DNA from: Bacteroidota bacterium
GTDB lineage: Bacteria > Bacteroidota > Bacteroidia > B-17B0 > Aurantibacillaceae
Assembly (NCBI GenBank): GCA_017303905.1
Contig: JAFLBH010000002.1
Coordinates: 62,001-126,000 of the forward strand
Direction of reading: 5' to 3'
Length of the DNA stretch: 64,000 nt
Positions 53,259 to 62,700 of this stretch are shown piece after piece. The notes beneath the pieces are model-generated. The model was not told the DNA's origin, ran no database searches, and saw only the letters and a program-made list of their open reading frames with translations. The translations under genes were made by a program, and so were the position numbers. Within the stretch, counting starts at the first letter, position 1, and each line of letters begins with the position of its first letter.

Positions 53259-54511
53259 TATTCGGTATAATTTAAATCTTTATGAAAGGTTTCTTCTAAT
53301 CGATACCAGGCCCAAAATCCAAGTGCGAAAACGATGAGTCCGACAATAATGGCCGAATAAATGTTTCCGATACTTTCAATCTTACTGAAGTATTGAAATA
53401 AGGTGGTGATTAATATTGTGCCGCCTCTTACAAAATTAGGTACACTGGTTGTTACCGTTGCACGTAAATTAGTGCCGAATAATTCAGAGGCTGTAGAAAT
53501 AAATACCGCCCAATAGCCGGTAGCAAATCCAATTAAGATCACGACAGTGTAAAACATCACTACTGAGTTTTTTGCAATAGTAAAATAACCTACCACAAAT
53601 AAAACGGCGAGTAATAAAAATAATACCAAGCTTTTCTTACGACTTTGCAATTTTTGACTCACTACGCCGCTTACAATATCGCCAATGGTTATACCCACGT
53701 AAGCCAAGGTCATGGCTAATCTGGCATTCTCGGGTGGGTTTTCCATACCGAGACTTTTCATTAACTCCGGACAAAACGTAATCAAAATCCCCATCACATA
53801 CCAAACCGGTAATGCAACAAGTATGATGGTTATAAATTTGATGAAACGCTCTGATGTTTTAAATAAGGATAAAAAATTACCTTTTTCTACATTACTTTCC
53901 TTTACGCTTTTAAACATGGTAGATTCTAAAACGCCTATTCGCATCACCAATAATGCTAATCCCATTACACCACCGATAATATAAGACACTCTCCAGTCCC
54001 CGATTGATATTCCAACGGTTCCCGCCACTACGGCACCAAATAAACCAACAGAAGCCACAATGGTGGCACCCCATCCCCTCTTGTCTTTATCCATGCTTTC
54101 ACTTACTAAAGTAATACCCGCGCCTAATTCGCCTGCCAAACCAAAGCCTGAGATAAAACGTAAGAGAGCATACGTGGTTGTGTCTTGCACCATAGCGTTT
54201 GCAATGTTGGCTATGGAGTATAAAAAAATGGAGCCGAATAAAACAGATAATCTTCCTTTTTTATCACCGAGTATGCCCCAAAAAACGCCTCCAACCAGCA
54301 TACCAAACATTTGCCAGTTTAATAAGGAAATACCCACTTCTTTAACCTGACGCTTTAATTCAGCTTCATCAGAAATTGTTTTCGATAATATATCCGTTAA
54401 ACTGGAAACGCGTTCCATTCCGAATAAAACAAGATCATAGATGTCGACAAAATAACCTAATGCGGCAACAATTATTATTTTACTGAGGTAAGGAGAACTT
54501 TTAGCTGACAT
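53258..54511 (-). CDS. MFS transporter (metabolite/H+ symporter-like)
   Basis: A 417-residue protein with about 12 membrane segments. The first segment is DIYDLVLFGMERVSSL in a layout similar to metabolite:H+ symporters, and the loop GILGDKKGRLSVLFGS matches MFS motif A. The sequence FISGFGLAGELGAGITLVSE is typical of the fourth-segment region of that group. The substrate is unknown; organic acids or osmolytes are the usual ones. The gene overlaps the CoA-binding gene by one base and follows the protease gene by 7 bp, within one operon. Confidence 0.88.
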   Translation of the reverse strand: MSAKSSPYLSKIIIVAALGYFVDIYDLVLFGMERVSSLTDILSKTISDEAELKRQVKEVGISLLNWQMFGMLVGGVFWGILGDKKGRLSVLFGSIFLYSIANIANAMVQDTTTYALLRFISGFGLAGELGAGITLVSESMDKDKRGWGATIVASVGLFGAVVAGTVGISIGDWRVSYIIGGVMGLALLVMRIGVLESTMFKSVKESNVEKGNFLSLFKTSERFIKFITIILVALPVWYVMGILITFCPELMKSLGMENPPENARLAMTLAYVGITIGDIVSGVVSQKLQSRKKSLVLFLLLAVLFVVGYFTIAKNSVVMFYTVVILIGFATGYWAVFISTASELFGTNLRATVTTSVPNFVRGGTILITTLFQYFSKIESIGNIYSAIIVGLIVFALGFWAWYRLEETFHKDLNYTE

Positions 54512-54518
54512 AAAACAA

Positions 54519-56171
54519 TTATTGCTTCACTATTTTTTTTACTATAGTTGAATTACCAACTTGAATGTTTAAAAAATAAACGCCAGGTTTTAGCGAAGAA
54601 AAATCATTGAATTCTATTAATTCGTTTGCTGATTTTAAAGTACGCGTGTCAACAACCTGACCTAACACATTATTAATTATGATAGTAATATTTGATTCAA
54701 TTTTGTTGGCAAATTCGATATTTAATTTGTCGCTTACCGGATTCGGATATATATTAATTGAATTATTTAAATCATTCATTTCGTTGGAAGAAACCGATAG
54801 TAAGGTATTACTCGATGCAGTACACATATTTGGAATCCCCCACCCTACATTATTATTCGGACTAATTGAATTATTAGCAGAAGCCTTTAATGCTCCTAAA
54901 ATTTGCATTGGTTTTGCATAAGGTTTGTATTGCAGCAAACAAGCTACTGCTCCTGCCAGCACAGGTGTTGCGAATGATGTTCCGTTTCCGAAAAAACATC
55001 CGGTATTACAAACAAAAGCTGGTCCGCCTTGTGCACATAAATCCGGTTTTATTCTTCCATCGCTGGTTGGTCCGAATGAACTAAATCCTGCTTTTACGCC
55101 TGTAGGATCTACCGCACCAACCGTAATGATACTATCCGCATCAGCAGGAACGGAAATAAAATTCCATGCGCTTCCGCCTTCATTACCCGCTGCATTCAAC
55201 ACAAGCATACCTTTGCGTGTTGCCATGGTTGAGGCAATACTCATTGGGGCTGTTTTTCCATCCAATTGTGCGTAGGTATGATTGTTCAATCCTCCATCAA
55301 ATGTTGTATAGCCTAAAGAGGTAGTACACATATCAGCACCTAAGCTGTCAGCAAATTCGGCACCGCGGATCCAGTTGTATTCTTCACTTAAAGTTTCGCT
55401 TCCTACATCTTCAGTTCTCAATAACCAATAATTTGCTTTTGGAGCTGTACCGATAATATTTCCCGGATCGATAGCTGCCATACACGATAATACCATGGAG
55501 CCATGCGTATGATCTTCAAAAACCATGGTATCACCGGTAACAAAATCGCGGGTTCCTTTTAAACGACCTTGTAACCGTAAACTATCAAATACATTATCAA
55601 TGTGTACATCTTTAAAACCTGCATCTAACACGGCAATCGTAACACCTTGCCCTCTCCATCCGTAATTATGCATACAGTCGGCGCCAATCATACTGGCTTG
55701 CCCTGCTGATTGTCCGTAATTGAATGCGCTTGGCGATTGGATTTTATTATTTTCACTATGCGGATTAATAGTGGTTCTATCAATAGCCGGCATCACAATT
55801 TTATATCTGTTTACCGGAGCTGATGATTGTACAAAAGTAAAAGAGTTGATAGTAGTTAATGCAACTGTATTAGTGACGCTAATTACAATTCCGTTTAACC
55901 ATTTCGAACGAAATAAAACAGTCACACCGCTTACACCGTCAACTTGTGTGACATAACTTGGCGTAACAGGTAAGTCCGTTTGATCAATGGCAATTCCCAT
56001 ATTCACACGACGTGTAATTGCTTTTGCCGATAAGAAAGCACTTGGATTGGAAGTGGTATATGGTGTTCCGTTTTTGTTTTTGAATTTCACCCAATATTTC
56101 TGCGCAACTGCTAAATCAGAAAATAAAATGGAAGCTAAAAATGTAAGAGCGAAAATAAATTTCTTATTCAT
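54519..56171 (-). CDS. S8 subtilisin-like serine protease with T9SS sorting domain
   Basis: A 550-residue secreted protease. After a signal peptide (FALTFLASILFSDLAVAQ) and a pro-region (about 25-150) comes the subtilase domain with Asp183 (TIAVLDAGF), His223 (DHTHGSMV) and Ser399 (GNGTSFATP), and the oxyanion Asn330 (AAGNEG). The C-terminal part (about 475-550; NIYPNPVSDKLNIEF, GVYFLNIQVGNSTIVKKIV) is a T9SS type A sorting domain, so the protease is exported to the surface or medium. All catalytic residues are present. Its start overlaps the end of a lipoprotein gene by 8 bp, and transport and small-enzyme genes follow. Confidence 0.95.
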   Translation of the reverse strand: MNKKFIFALTFLASILFSDLAVAQKYWVKFKNKNGTPYTTSNPSAFLSAKAITRRVNMGIAIDQTDLPVTPSYVTQVDGVSGVTVLFRSKWLNGIVISVTNTVALTTINSFTFVQSSAPVNRYKIVMPAIDRTTINPHSENNKIQSPSAFNYGQSAGQASMIGADCMHNYGWRGQGVTIAVLDAGFKDVHIDNVFDSLRLQGRLKGTRDFVTGDTMVFEDHTHGSMVLSCMAAIDPGNIIGTAPKANYWLLRTEDVGSETLSEEYNWIRGAEFADSLGADMCTTSLGYTTFDGGLNNHTYAQLDGKTAPMSIASTMATRKGMLVLNAAGNEGGSAWNFISVPADADSIITVGAVDPTGVKAGFSSFGPTSDGRIKPDLCAQGGPAFVCNTGCFFGNGTSFATPVLAGAVACLLQYKPYAKPMQILGALKASANNSISPNNNVGWGIPNMCTASSNTLLSVSSNEMNDLNNSINIYPNPVSDKLNIEFANKIESNITIIINNVLGQVVDTRTLKSANELIEFNDFSSLKPGVYFLNIQVGNSTIVKKIVKQ

Positions 56172-56880
56172 GTCCGTAACTGATTACTTGTGATTTATAA
56201 ATTAATCCTGTTTTTTGGGGAATGTTATTTACCGGAGTTATTGTTGATGTTACCGGATGCTTGATGTCTATAATTTCTCTGTATACTAATCCTACTCCTA
56301 CTGTGTATTTTTCAACGTAATACTGCCATGAGATTAAAGTTCTGAAATTCTTTTGCGTTACTAGTAAAGTCTTTTGTAAAGGAATAGAATTAATGTTTTC
56401 ACTTTTATCGATATAGGAATAGGTATAATCCCATTGACCAATACTGTTTTTAGCATTTCCATCCCAGGTAGAACCTTCTTTAACGGGAAATATCAATTTG
56501 GTAAATCTCACATTTTCTTCAACAACTTCTACATTTGTTTTGTTCACATTGGCTTGCCAAATGTCTTTAATTGTCCAGGCAATCGAATCATAAGGTTTTG
56601 AAGCATTGAATTTTTTTATGTAACGCGCAATTTTAAGAGCGGTTTTGTTTTCAGGATCAGTGAATTCCTCTTCCAATTTTTCTTTTATGAGATATTTGTA
56701 ATGTGTGGTATCTGAAGTAAATTCATCGTAAACAATGCTATCCACCTCATAAATAACATAATTACCAAGCGTAGTAGGATAGTAATCTATGCCGTTTAAA
56801 ACATGAGTTTCCGAAACTGTTTTCTTTTTACAAGCAGCAAAAACAGCTATTAAAGCCAGTATGTAGAAAAGCTTTTTCAA
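56164..56880 (-). CDS. Unrecognised lipoprotein
   Basis: A 238-residue protein with a lipoprotein signal peptide (LALIAVFAAC, Cys17). The start of the mature part (IDYYPTTLGNYVIYEVDSIV) and the rest (FPVKEGSTWDGNAKNS) resemble beta-rich envelope lipoproteins of Bacteroidota. There is no catalytic motif. It is the first gene of the operon with the S8 protease (8-bp overlap), so it may serve or anchor the protease at the outer membrane. That is inference from position. Confidence 0.75.
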   Translation of the reverse strand: MKKLFYILALIAVFAACKKKTVSETHVLNGIDYYPTTLGNYVIYEVDSIVYDEFTSDTTHYKYLIKEKLEEEFTDPENKTALKIARYIKKFNASKPYDSIAWTIKDIWQANVNKTNVEVVEENVRFTKLIFPVKEGSTWDGNAKNSIGQWDYTYSYIDKSENINSIPLQKTLLVTQKNFRTLISWQYYVEKYTVGVGLVYREIIDIKHPVTSTITPVNNIPQKTGLIYKSQVISYGHE

Positions 56881-56967
56881 TAGCTTAAAGATACCAAATA
56901 ATTTGTTGAAATAAAAGCCCCGATTTATTGCCTTATTCTTATTAAATTCGCCTCAAATTCAACGTAT

Positions 56968-58125
56968 ATGTCAGATTTTTCAAACTATAAATTCGGTACC
57001 AAGGCAATCCATGCCGGAGCCGATCCGGATCCAAGCACAGGTGCAATTATGACGCCTATATTTCAAACCAGTACCTATGTTCAGGAATCTCCTGGAAAAA
57101 ACAAGGGATTTGGTTACGCACGCGGTAAAAATCCTACCCGTGAAGCATTACAGAAAAACATTGCTGCTTTAGAAAACGGTAAACACTGTGTTGCTTTTTC
57201 AAGTGGTATGGGTGCTACGGATGCAGTTATGAAATTATTACGCCCGGGTGATGAAGTTATTACCGGTGATGATTTATACGGTGGTTCTTATCGTTTATTC
57301 ACGAAGATATTTGAGCCTTATGGAATAAAATTTCACTTCATTAATCTGACAGATGCGAATAACATCAAGAAGTATATTAATGCCAATACCAAAATGATTT
57401 GGGCCGAAACGCCTACCAATCCAACCATGCAGATTATTGATATTGCAGCTTGCTCTAAAATCGCTAAGGAAAATAATTTACTAATGGTGGTGGATAACAC
57501 TTTTGCTTCTCCTTACTTACAAAATCCACTGGCATTAGGTGCTGATATTGTCATGCATTCGGTGACAAAATACTTAGGCGGACATAGCGATGTGGTGATG
57601 GGTGCTTTGGTAACCAATAGTGATAAATTGCACGAACAATTGTATTTCATTTTGAACAGTTGCGGAGCTAATCCCGGACCAATGGACTGTTTCTTAGTAA
57701 TGCGTGGAATCAAAACCTTGCATTTACGTATGGAAAGACATTGCTATAACGGAAGAAAAATTGCTGAATACTTAAAGAATCATCCAAAGATTGAAAAAGT
57801 ATATTGGCCGGGTTTCCCTGAACATCCTAATCATGAAATCGCGAAAAAACAAATGCGTGATTTCGGCGGAATGATTTCAATTGTATTAAAAGATAAGAGT
57901 ATCGAAAATACCTTTAAGTTAGCTTCTTCATTTAAAGTATTCTCATTGGCAGAATCATTAGGTGGTGTTGAATCTCTAATTAATCATCCGGCTACCATGA
58001 CACATGCTTCTATTCCTAAAGAAGAGCGTGAGAAAGCCGGTGTGGTAGATAACTTATTACGTTTAAGTGTGGGTGTTGAAGATGTGGAAGATTTATTAGC
58101 TGATTTAAAACAGGTATTAGGGTAA
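56968..58125 (+). CDS. Cystathionine gamma-synthase/lyase-type PLP enzyme
   Basis: A 385-residue PLP-dependent enzyme of the Cys/Met metabolism class. The Schiff-base lysine is Lys201 (HSVTKYLGGHSD), with the phosphate-binding SSGMGATDAVMKLL (79-91) and the conserved YARGKNPTREALQ (50-62) and ETPTNPTMQIIDI. It takes part in trans-sulfuration between cysteine and methionine; gamma-synthase and gamma-lyase cannot be told apart here. The N-terminus (TKAIHAGADPDPSTGAIM) is typical of either. It is 18 bp upstream of a small exported-protein gene. No SAM riboswitch is apparent in the short leader. Confidence 0.92.
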   Translation: MSDFSNYKFGTKAIHAGADPDPSTGAIMTPIFQTSTYVQESPGKNKGFGYARGKNPTREALQKNIAALENGKHCVAFSSGMGATDAVMKLLRPGDEVITGDDLYGGSYRLFTKIFEPYGIKFHFINLTDANNIKKYINANTKMIWAETPTNPTMQIIDIAACSKIAKENNLLMVVDNTFASPYLQNPLALGADIVMHSVTKYLGGHSDVVMGALVTNSDKLHEQLYFILNSCGANPGPMDCFLVMRGIKTLHLRMERHCYNGRKIAEYLKNHPKIEKVYWPGFPEHPNHEIAKKQMRDFGGMISIVLKDKSIENTFKLASSFKVFSLAESLGGVESLINHPATMTHASIPKEEREKAGVVDNLLRLSVGVEDVEDLLADLKQVLG

Positions 58126-58142
58126 ATCTTAAATATAAAACA

Positions 58143-58670
58143 ATGAATAGATTACTTGTCATTTTATGCGTATTGATTACTTGGGTTTCTTATTCCCAGG
58201 AGAAATTAAATCAATTGGATTTGAATAAACGCCGTACAGGTAAATGGTTAATTTATTTGGATAAGGATTGGAAGCGAACAGATGACAGCACAAATGCGCA
58301 GTATTGTCGCTATACATGGTATCACGACGGCATGAATATTTATCCGATGGGACCTTGCGGAAAAGAAGGCTACAAATTAGAAGCTCCTACTAATTCCGGA
58401 AGTTCAAAATTATTGAATGGCGAATACAAATGGCTGGATGAAAAGGGAAAATTATCATCGGTTCACATTTTCAAAAACGGAGTATATATTTCCTGTAAGG
58501 AATATTTTCCGGGAGGAAAGGATGTGGAGCAATATTTTGATTTCACTGAAAAATGTCAAGGTTCAAAACATGGATGGAAAGTGACGATATACAAAAAGAA
58601 TGGCGATGTAAAAATGATATCTCCTACTTGTCCGGATGCAAGTGGTAAATGGCCTTTAATGAGAGATTAA
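58143..58670 (+). CDS. Unrecognised small exported protein
   Basis: A 175-residue protein with a signal peptide (RLLVILCVLITWVSYSQ). The mature part has repeated short beta stretches with a YxxxG rhythm (NGEYKWLDEKGKLSSVHIFK and NGVYISCKEYFPGGKD), similar to MORN/YwqK-type repeats seen in Bacteroidota surface proteins. Cysteines are scattered (YCRYTWYH, GPCGKEG, EKCQGSKHG). No catalytic motif is present. It follows the PLP enzyme gene by 17 bp; a functional link is doubtful. Its stop touches the end of the convergent GT2 gene. Confidence 0.72.
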   Translation: MNRLLVILCVLITWVSYSQEKLNQLDLNKRRTGKWLIYLDKDWKRTDDSTNAQYCRYTWYHDGMNIYPMGPCGKEGYKLEAPTNSGSSKLLNGEYKWLDEKGKLSSVHIFKNGVYISCKEYFPGGKDVEQYFDFTEKCQGSKHGWKVTIYKKNGDVKMISPTCPDASGKWPLMRD

Positions 58671-59675
58671 TTACTTTACCCACCTTACCATACATTTACT
58701 GAGCAGTTTTGCCTTGCTTCCCTGATACAATTTACTAAGCGAAGATTTGTAGTAATGAAAATAAGCTTTCGGTCCTACATTTGTAATGCCGCAAGCATCG
58801 TACCATTGTTTTCCGATAACAGCATTGAGTGCTTCATCAGAAATAAAATGTAAAGTTTTGTTCTGTTCTAAAATGCTATGGAACCATTTCTCAATAATGA
58901 GTAAATCATTCATGGAAGTTATAATCTGAGAGCTGCCTAAATGGCAATGCATTCTGAATTCTTCTTCCGTAAATTTTAAGCCCACCTTTTCAAGTAAGGT
59001 TCTTCTAACTAAATTACCATTGCTGATTTGCTCACCTCTGTATTTTTTACTGACCTGCGAAGCGTGAATTCTGTACTTCAACAAAGGCTCGGACATATTG
59101 TGAAACTTACTTTTGAAAATTAAGCGGCTCCACAATTCGTAATCCTCCACATGTTTATACTGTGAATTTAAATAAGGTTTTTCATTTTGCAATAATCCTT
59201 TACGCATGATTAATGCCGGATGAACCATAGAGGAATTAAACAACATCCATCCCAAAATTATATCGTGGCTGTGATGCGATTTATGATAAATCTGTTTCCC
59301 TTTTCCGAAATGAATGTAATCACAACCACACACTCCTACTCCACTGTTACTTTCCATGAAATCAAATTGCTTTTGCAAACGTTCCGGCATACAAATATCA
59401 TCCGCATCCATTCGCGCAATATAACTAGCTTGACATAAATCAATGCCTTTATTCAATGTGGCAATAAGTCCGAGATTTTGCTCATTATTATAGTATTTAA
59501 TGCGTGGGTCTTTGTAAGAGAGAATTATCTCTTCCGAATTATCAGAAGAACCATCATTAATAATTACAAACTCAAAATCAGAAAATGTTTGACTTAATAC
59601 ACTATCCATACTCTCTTTTAAGAAAGCAGATGAATTGTAAACAGGCATTAAGACAGAAATTGAAGGAACACCCAT
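58671..59675 (-). CDS. Family 2 glycosyltransferase
   Basis: A 334-residue GT-A glycosyltransferase. The N-terminal signature PSISVLMPVYNSSAFLKESM, the metal-binding DxD-type motif in ARMDADDICMPERL and the conserved QTFSDFEFVIINDGSSDNSE are all present. GT2 enzymes add sugars to lipid-linked or surface glycans. The C-terminal part after residue 240 is helical with no recognised motif. It comes after the SMC-like gene on the same strand, but a terminator separates them, so it belongs to a different unit. Confidence 0.93.
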   Translation of the reverse strand: MGVPSISVLMPVYNSSAFLKESMDSVLSQTFSDFEFVIINDGSSDNSEEIILSYKDPRIKYYNNEQNLGLIATLNKGIDLCQASYIARMDADDICMPERLQKQFDFMESNSGVGVCGCDYIHFGKGKQIYHKSHHSHDIILGWMLFNSSMVHPALIMRKGLLQNEKPYLNSQYKHVEDYELWSRLIFKSKFHNMSEPLLKYRIHASQVSKKYRGEQISNGNLVRRTLLEKVGLKFTEEEFRMHCHLGSSQIITSMNDLLIIEKWFHSILEQNKTLHFISDEALNAVIGKQWYDACGITNVGPKAYFHYYKSSLSKLYQGSKAKLLSKCMVRWVK

Positions 59676-59692
59676 AAAATTGATACTTAAAA

Positions 59693-59725
59693 AAAATCGG
59701 GATTCATTTTAGAAGTCCCGATTTT
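59693..59725. terminator. Terminator between the SMC-like gene and the GT2 gene
   Basis: AAAATCGGGA (59693-59702) pairs with TCCCGATTTT (59716-59725) across 13 bases. A/T tracts flank both sides. It lies just after the SMC-like gene stop (59744), read on the minus strand. Confidence 0.8.
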
Positions 59726-59743
59726 GTTTTTGCTGTTTTTAAA

Positions 59744-62700
59744 TTAAGCTTCTACTTCAGTAACGATACTTGGGAAGATACGTACGTTTCCATTATCTTC
59801 TTTACGGAACTGATAAGTATAACGGTAATGACTTTCCAAACCACTCTTGTTTGGTAAACCATTAATCATCATAATATTTCTATTCTTAGCGAACTTCAAT
59901 AACTCACGTAAATAGTGAGCTGAAATCTGTCCTACCTCGTCGATGATACAATGTACTTTAAAGTCTTTACTGCTTCTATGCGAAGATTCTTTAATGAATA
60001 CGTGTAATAAAGTAATATAGATAATCGCTTTTACAAGGATATCGGTTCCGGTACTACCAATGCTGTCGATTTTATGTGTCCATCCGGTTTCATTCATACC
60101 TTCCTTAATATTGAACTTCAATTCAAATAAATCCTGTAATCGAATTTCTTCCTGATCTTGTTCTTTGATAGCCGAACGTAATTGTTCTAACAATCTAACC
60201 GCACGTGTACTGATTTCACGTTTTTGTCCGGTTGCAAAATCGGTGTTGAATAATCCTTCATTGTAAATCAAGCCATGCTCCTCACGGAACTCTTCGATTT
60301 TCTTTAATAGCTTATAAACTTTGTTATCCGATTCTTCAATCTTGATTTTGATAAACTCGATCAACTTACTTTCTTCGAACTCCGCTTTCTTAAAGTCTTC
60401 CGCAATTAAGCTGATGATATGAGAAATCTTGTCTTGTTGTCCGCTTAACTCTTTTACTTTACTGGCAATACTATCTGTTACTAAACCAATTTGAGTCGCT
60501 GTTTCCGCTATTGATAATTCAATTTTGTTCTCATTTAAAAAAGAACGTAAGTTTTGGGCAAAACGTTCATATTCCGCTTGAGTCGCATCATTACGAATCA
60601 TAAAGTTAAAGTGATTGTCGATACGGAATTTGCCCGCGTATTCATTTACATAACGTTGGAATGCACCATACTCTTCATTAAAGTGAGAATCGTTCTTTAA
60701 TAACTGAGTACACAAATCCATGATGTTGTAATTGGTACGTTTTGGTTCGGCACGCTCAATGATTTCGGCATACTTTCCATACACCGGTGTTTCACGGAAG
60801 TTGTTACTGTAAAAGTTAATACCATTATTAAATTCAATCAATTCTTCATCGAAAGCACGTTTTTGCTTATTCAACTCCATACGTTTAATGTTAAACTTAC
60901 GGGTTGCTTCTTCCAATTGAGTGGTTAAATCATTGGCAGTTTTTACAAACTCTTCTTTTTTCTGAATGTAATCCGGTAATTTATCGAAAGTTTCACGCTT
61001 ATCTTTTAAATAATCGCTTACTATCTGAGCATATTGCTCAATTTCTTTTAATTCTTCCTGTATTTCTTTGATGCGTCCTTCAACCTGCTTTAATTGTTTA
61101 CTGTCAACACCCTTCGATTTGAAATTGCTTTCCTTTTCTTTAGAGAGTTGTTCTTCCTTCTCTTCAAATTCTTTTACCTGATTTTTCTTCTCAACTTCTA
61201 ATTCAGAAATTTCAGTTTCCTGACGCTCTTTTAATTCGGCAATACGTTCTTCATTGTAAACACGCAAGCGTTCAATTTGCACATTAAAATCATTGAGGAG
61301 ATTGTTTTTCTTTTTGTTCAGAATAGATAATTCTTCTTCAATTAAATTTAATTTCTGACGGTTACCGCTTAATGAAGTTTCGATTTCAACACCTGCTCTT
61401 TGCTTCCACTCTTCTAGTTCTTCAATTAGCTTTTGTTCACGTTTTTCAGCTAATTCTAAAGAGTAGGCTAACACTTTCACCTCTTCTTTTAATTCGCCTA
61501 ATTGCTTTCCGTATTTATCGGCAGCTAAAACTTTTTCTTCGTTATTGTTAATCTGGAATTGATTTAAAGAATCTTCCAAATCACGGATTTGAGCTAAACG
61601 TTCGTTCTTTTCAAACTGATATTCTTCAATGCTTTTTGAAACAACATCCACGCTTTCTAAGTTCAACTGAATACCATATAATGATTTTACGGCTTCTTCT
61701 TTGTACTCAGGAGTTAAGTCGGTACGGAATAATAATTTCTCATTTACAACTTTACCAATGGTGGTATGCCAGTCTTTTACGTTTTTCTCAAGGTAACCAT
61801 AAAACGCATCGTGCTGCACTTCCAACTTCCCTTCTACTTCCTTAATTTCATTCTTCAGTTTAATAATTTCATTATTGATGGTATTAACCTGATTGCTTAA
61901 GGAAGCTTTCAATTTAGCTTCAGTCTGCTCCCACTCACGTTGTAAAGTTTGTACTAAGTTTTGTTTGATGGCGCGCTCACTCTTATTCTTATAATTAACG
62001 GCACGTAATTCAGCTAATTCTGTTTCAAGCGCTTTAATTTCGTTCTCATAAAAGCGTGTATTGCGAATTACCTTTTCTTCCGACTTTAATTCGTTAAACT
62101 CAATTTGTTTAGCAGTAATTTCAGAAGTTACTTCTTCTAAAGAAGCATCACGCTTTTCACGTAGTTCTCCGTCTTTTTTATTGTACTCGTTCTTTTGAAG
62201 TAATTGCAATTCGTTATAATGATTAAATACTTCAGAAGTTTTGGTATTGATTTTATTAATGTAAGCGGCTTTATCATTTCTTAATTGCTCAATTAAAGAA
62301 GAATACTTTAATTCAATACTACTTACGTTAGAAGTTAAAGATTCATATTCGCGACGTGCGATATTTAATTCTACCTGCAATTTCTCACGTTCCGAGTTTT
62401 TCTCTACCGCTTGTTCAATGTTTTTCTCTTTATACTCTTTTAATTTTTTATTGGCTTCACGAATGGTACGGTCGTAATATCCAATTTCTTCACGAATATC
62501 CTTTTGTTTTTCTTCAATGCTGGTTTTATGCTCTTCGTGACTTTCAATTAGTTTTTCAAGTTCTTCTTCCTTTTGCTTTGCCGCTTCACGAATGCTTTCA
62601 TTTTGTGTTTCCGCAAAACGTAAGCTGCTTCCTAATTTATCGGCCAATTCCATTTGTGAACCCTTTAACATATGTACTTGATCGTACTTCTTATCAATGA

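Noticed and set aside
56881-56967. SAM riboswitch before the trans-sulfuration enzyme gene
   Set aside because: The 87-bp leader is too short and shows none of the conserved helices or a terminator.
58671-59675. The gene after the SMC-like ATPase as a JetD-type nuclease
   Set aside because: It has clear GT2 glycosyltransferase motifs and is separated by a terminator.
61636-62700. Plus-strand frames opposite the SMC-like gene
   Set aside because: They mirror Lys/Glu coiled-coil codons (giving Leu/Phe/Ser-rich translations) and have no initiation signals.
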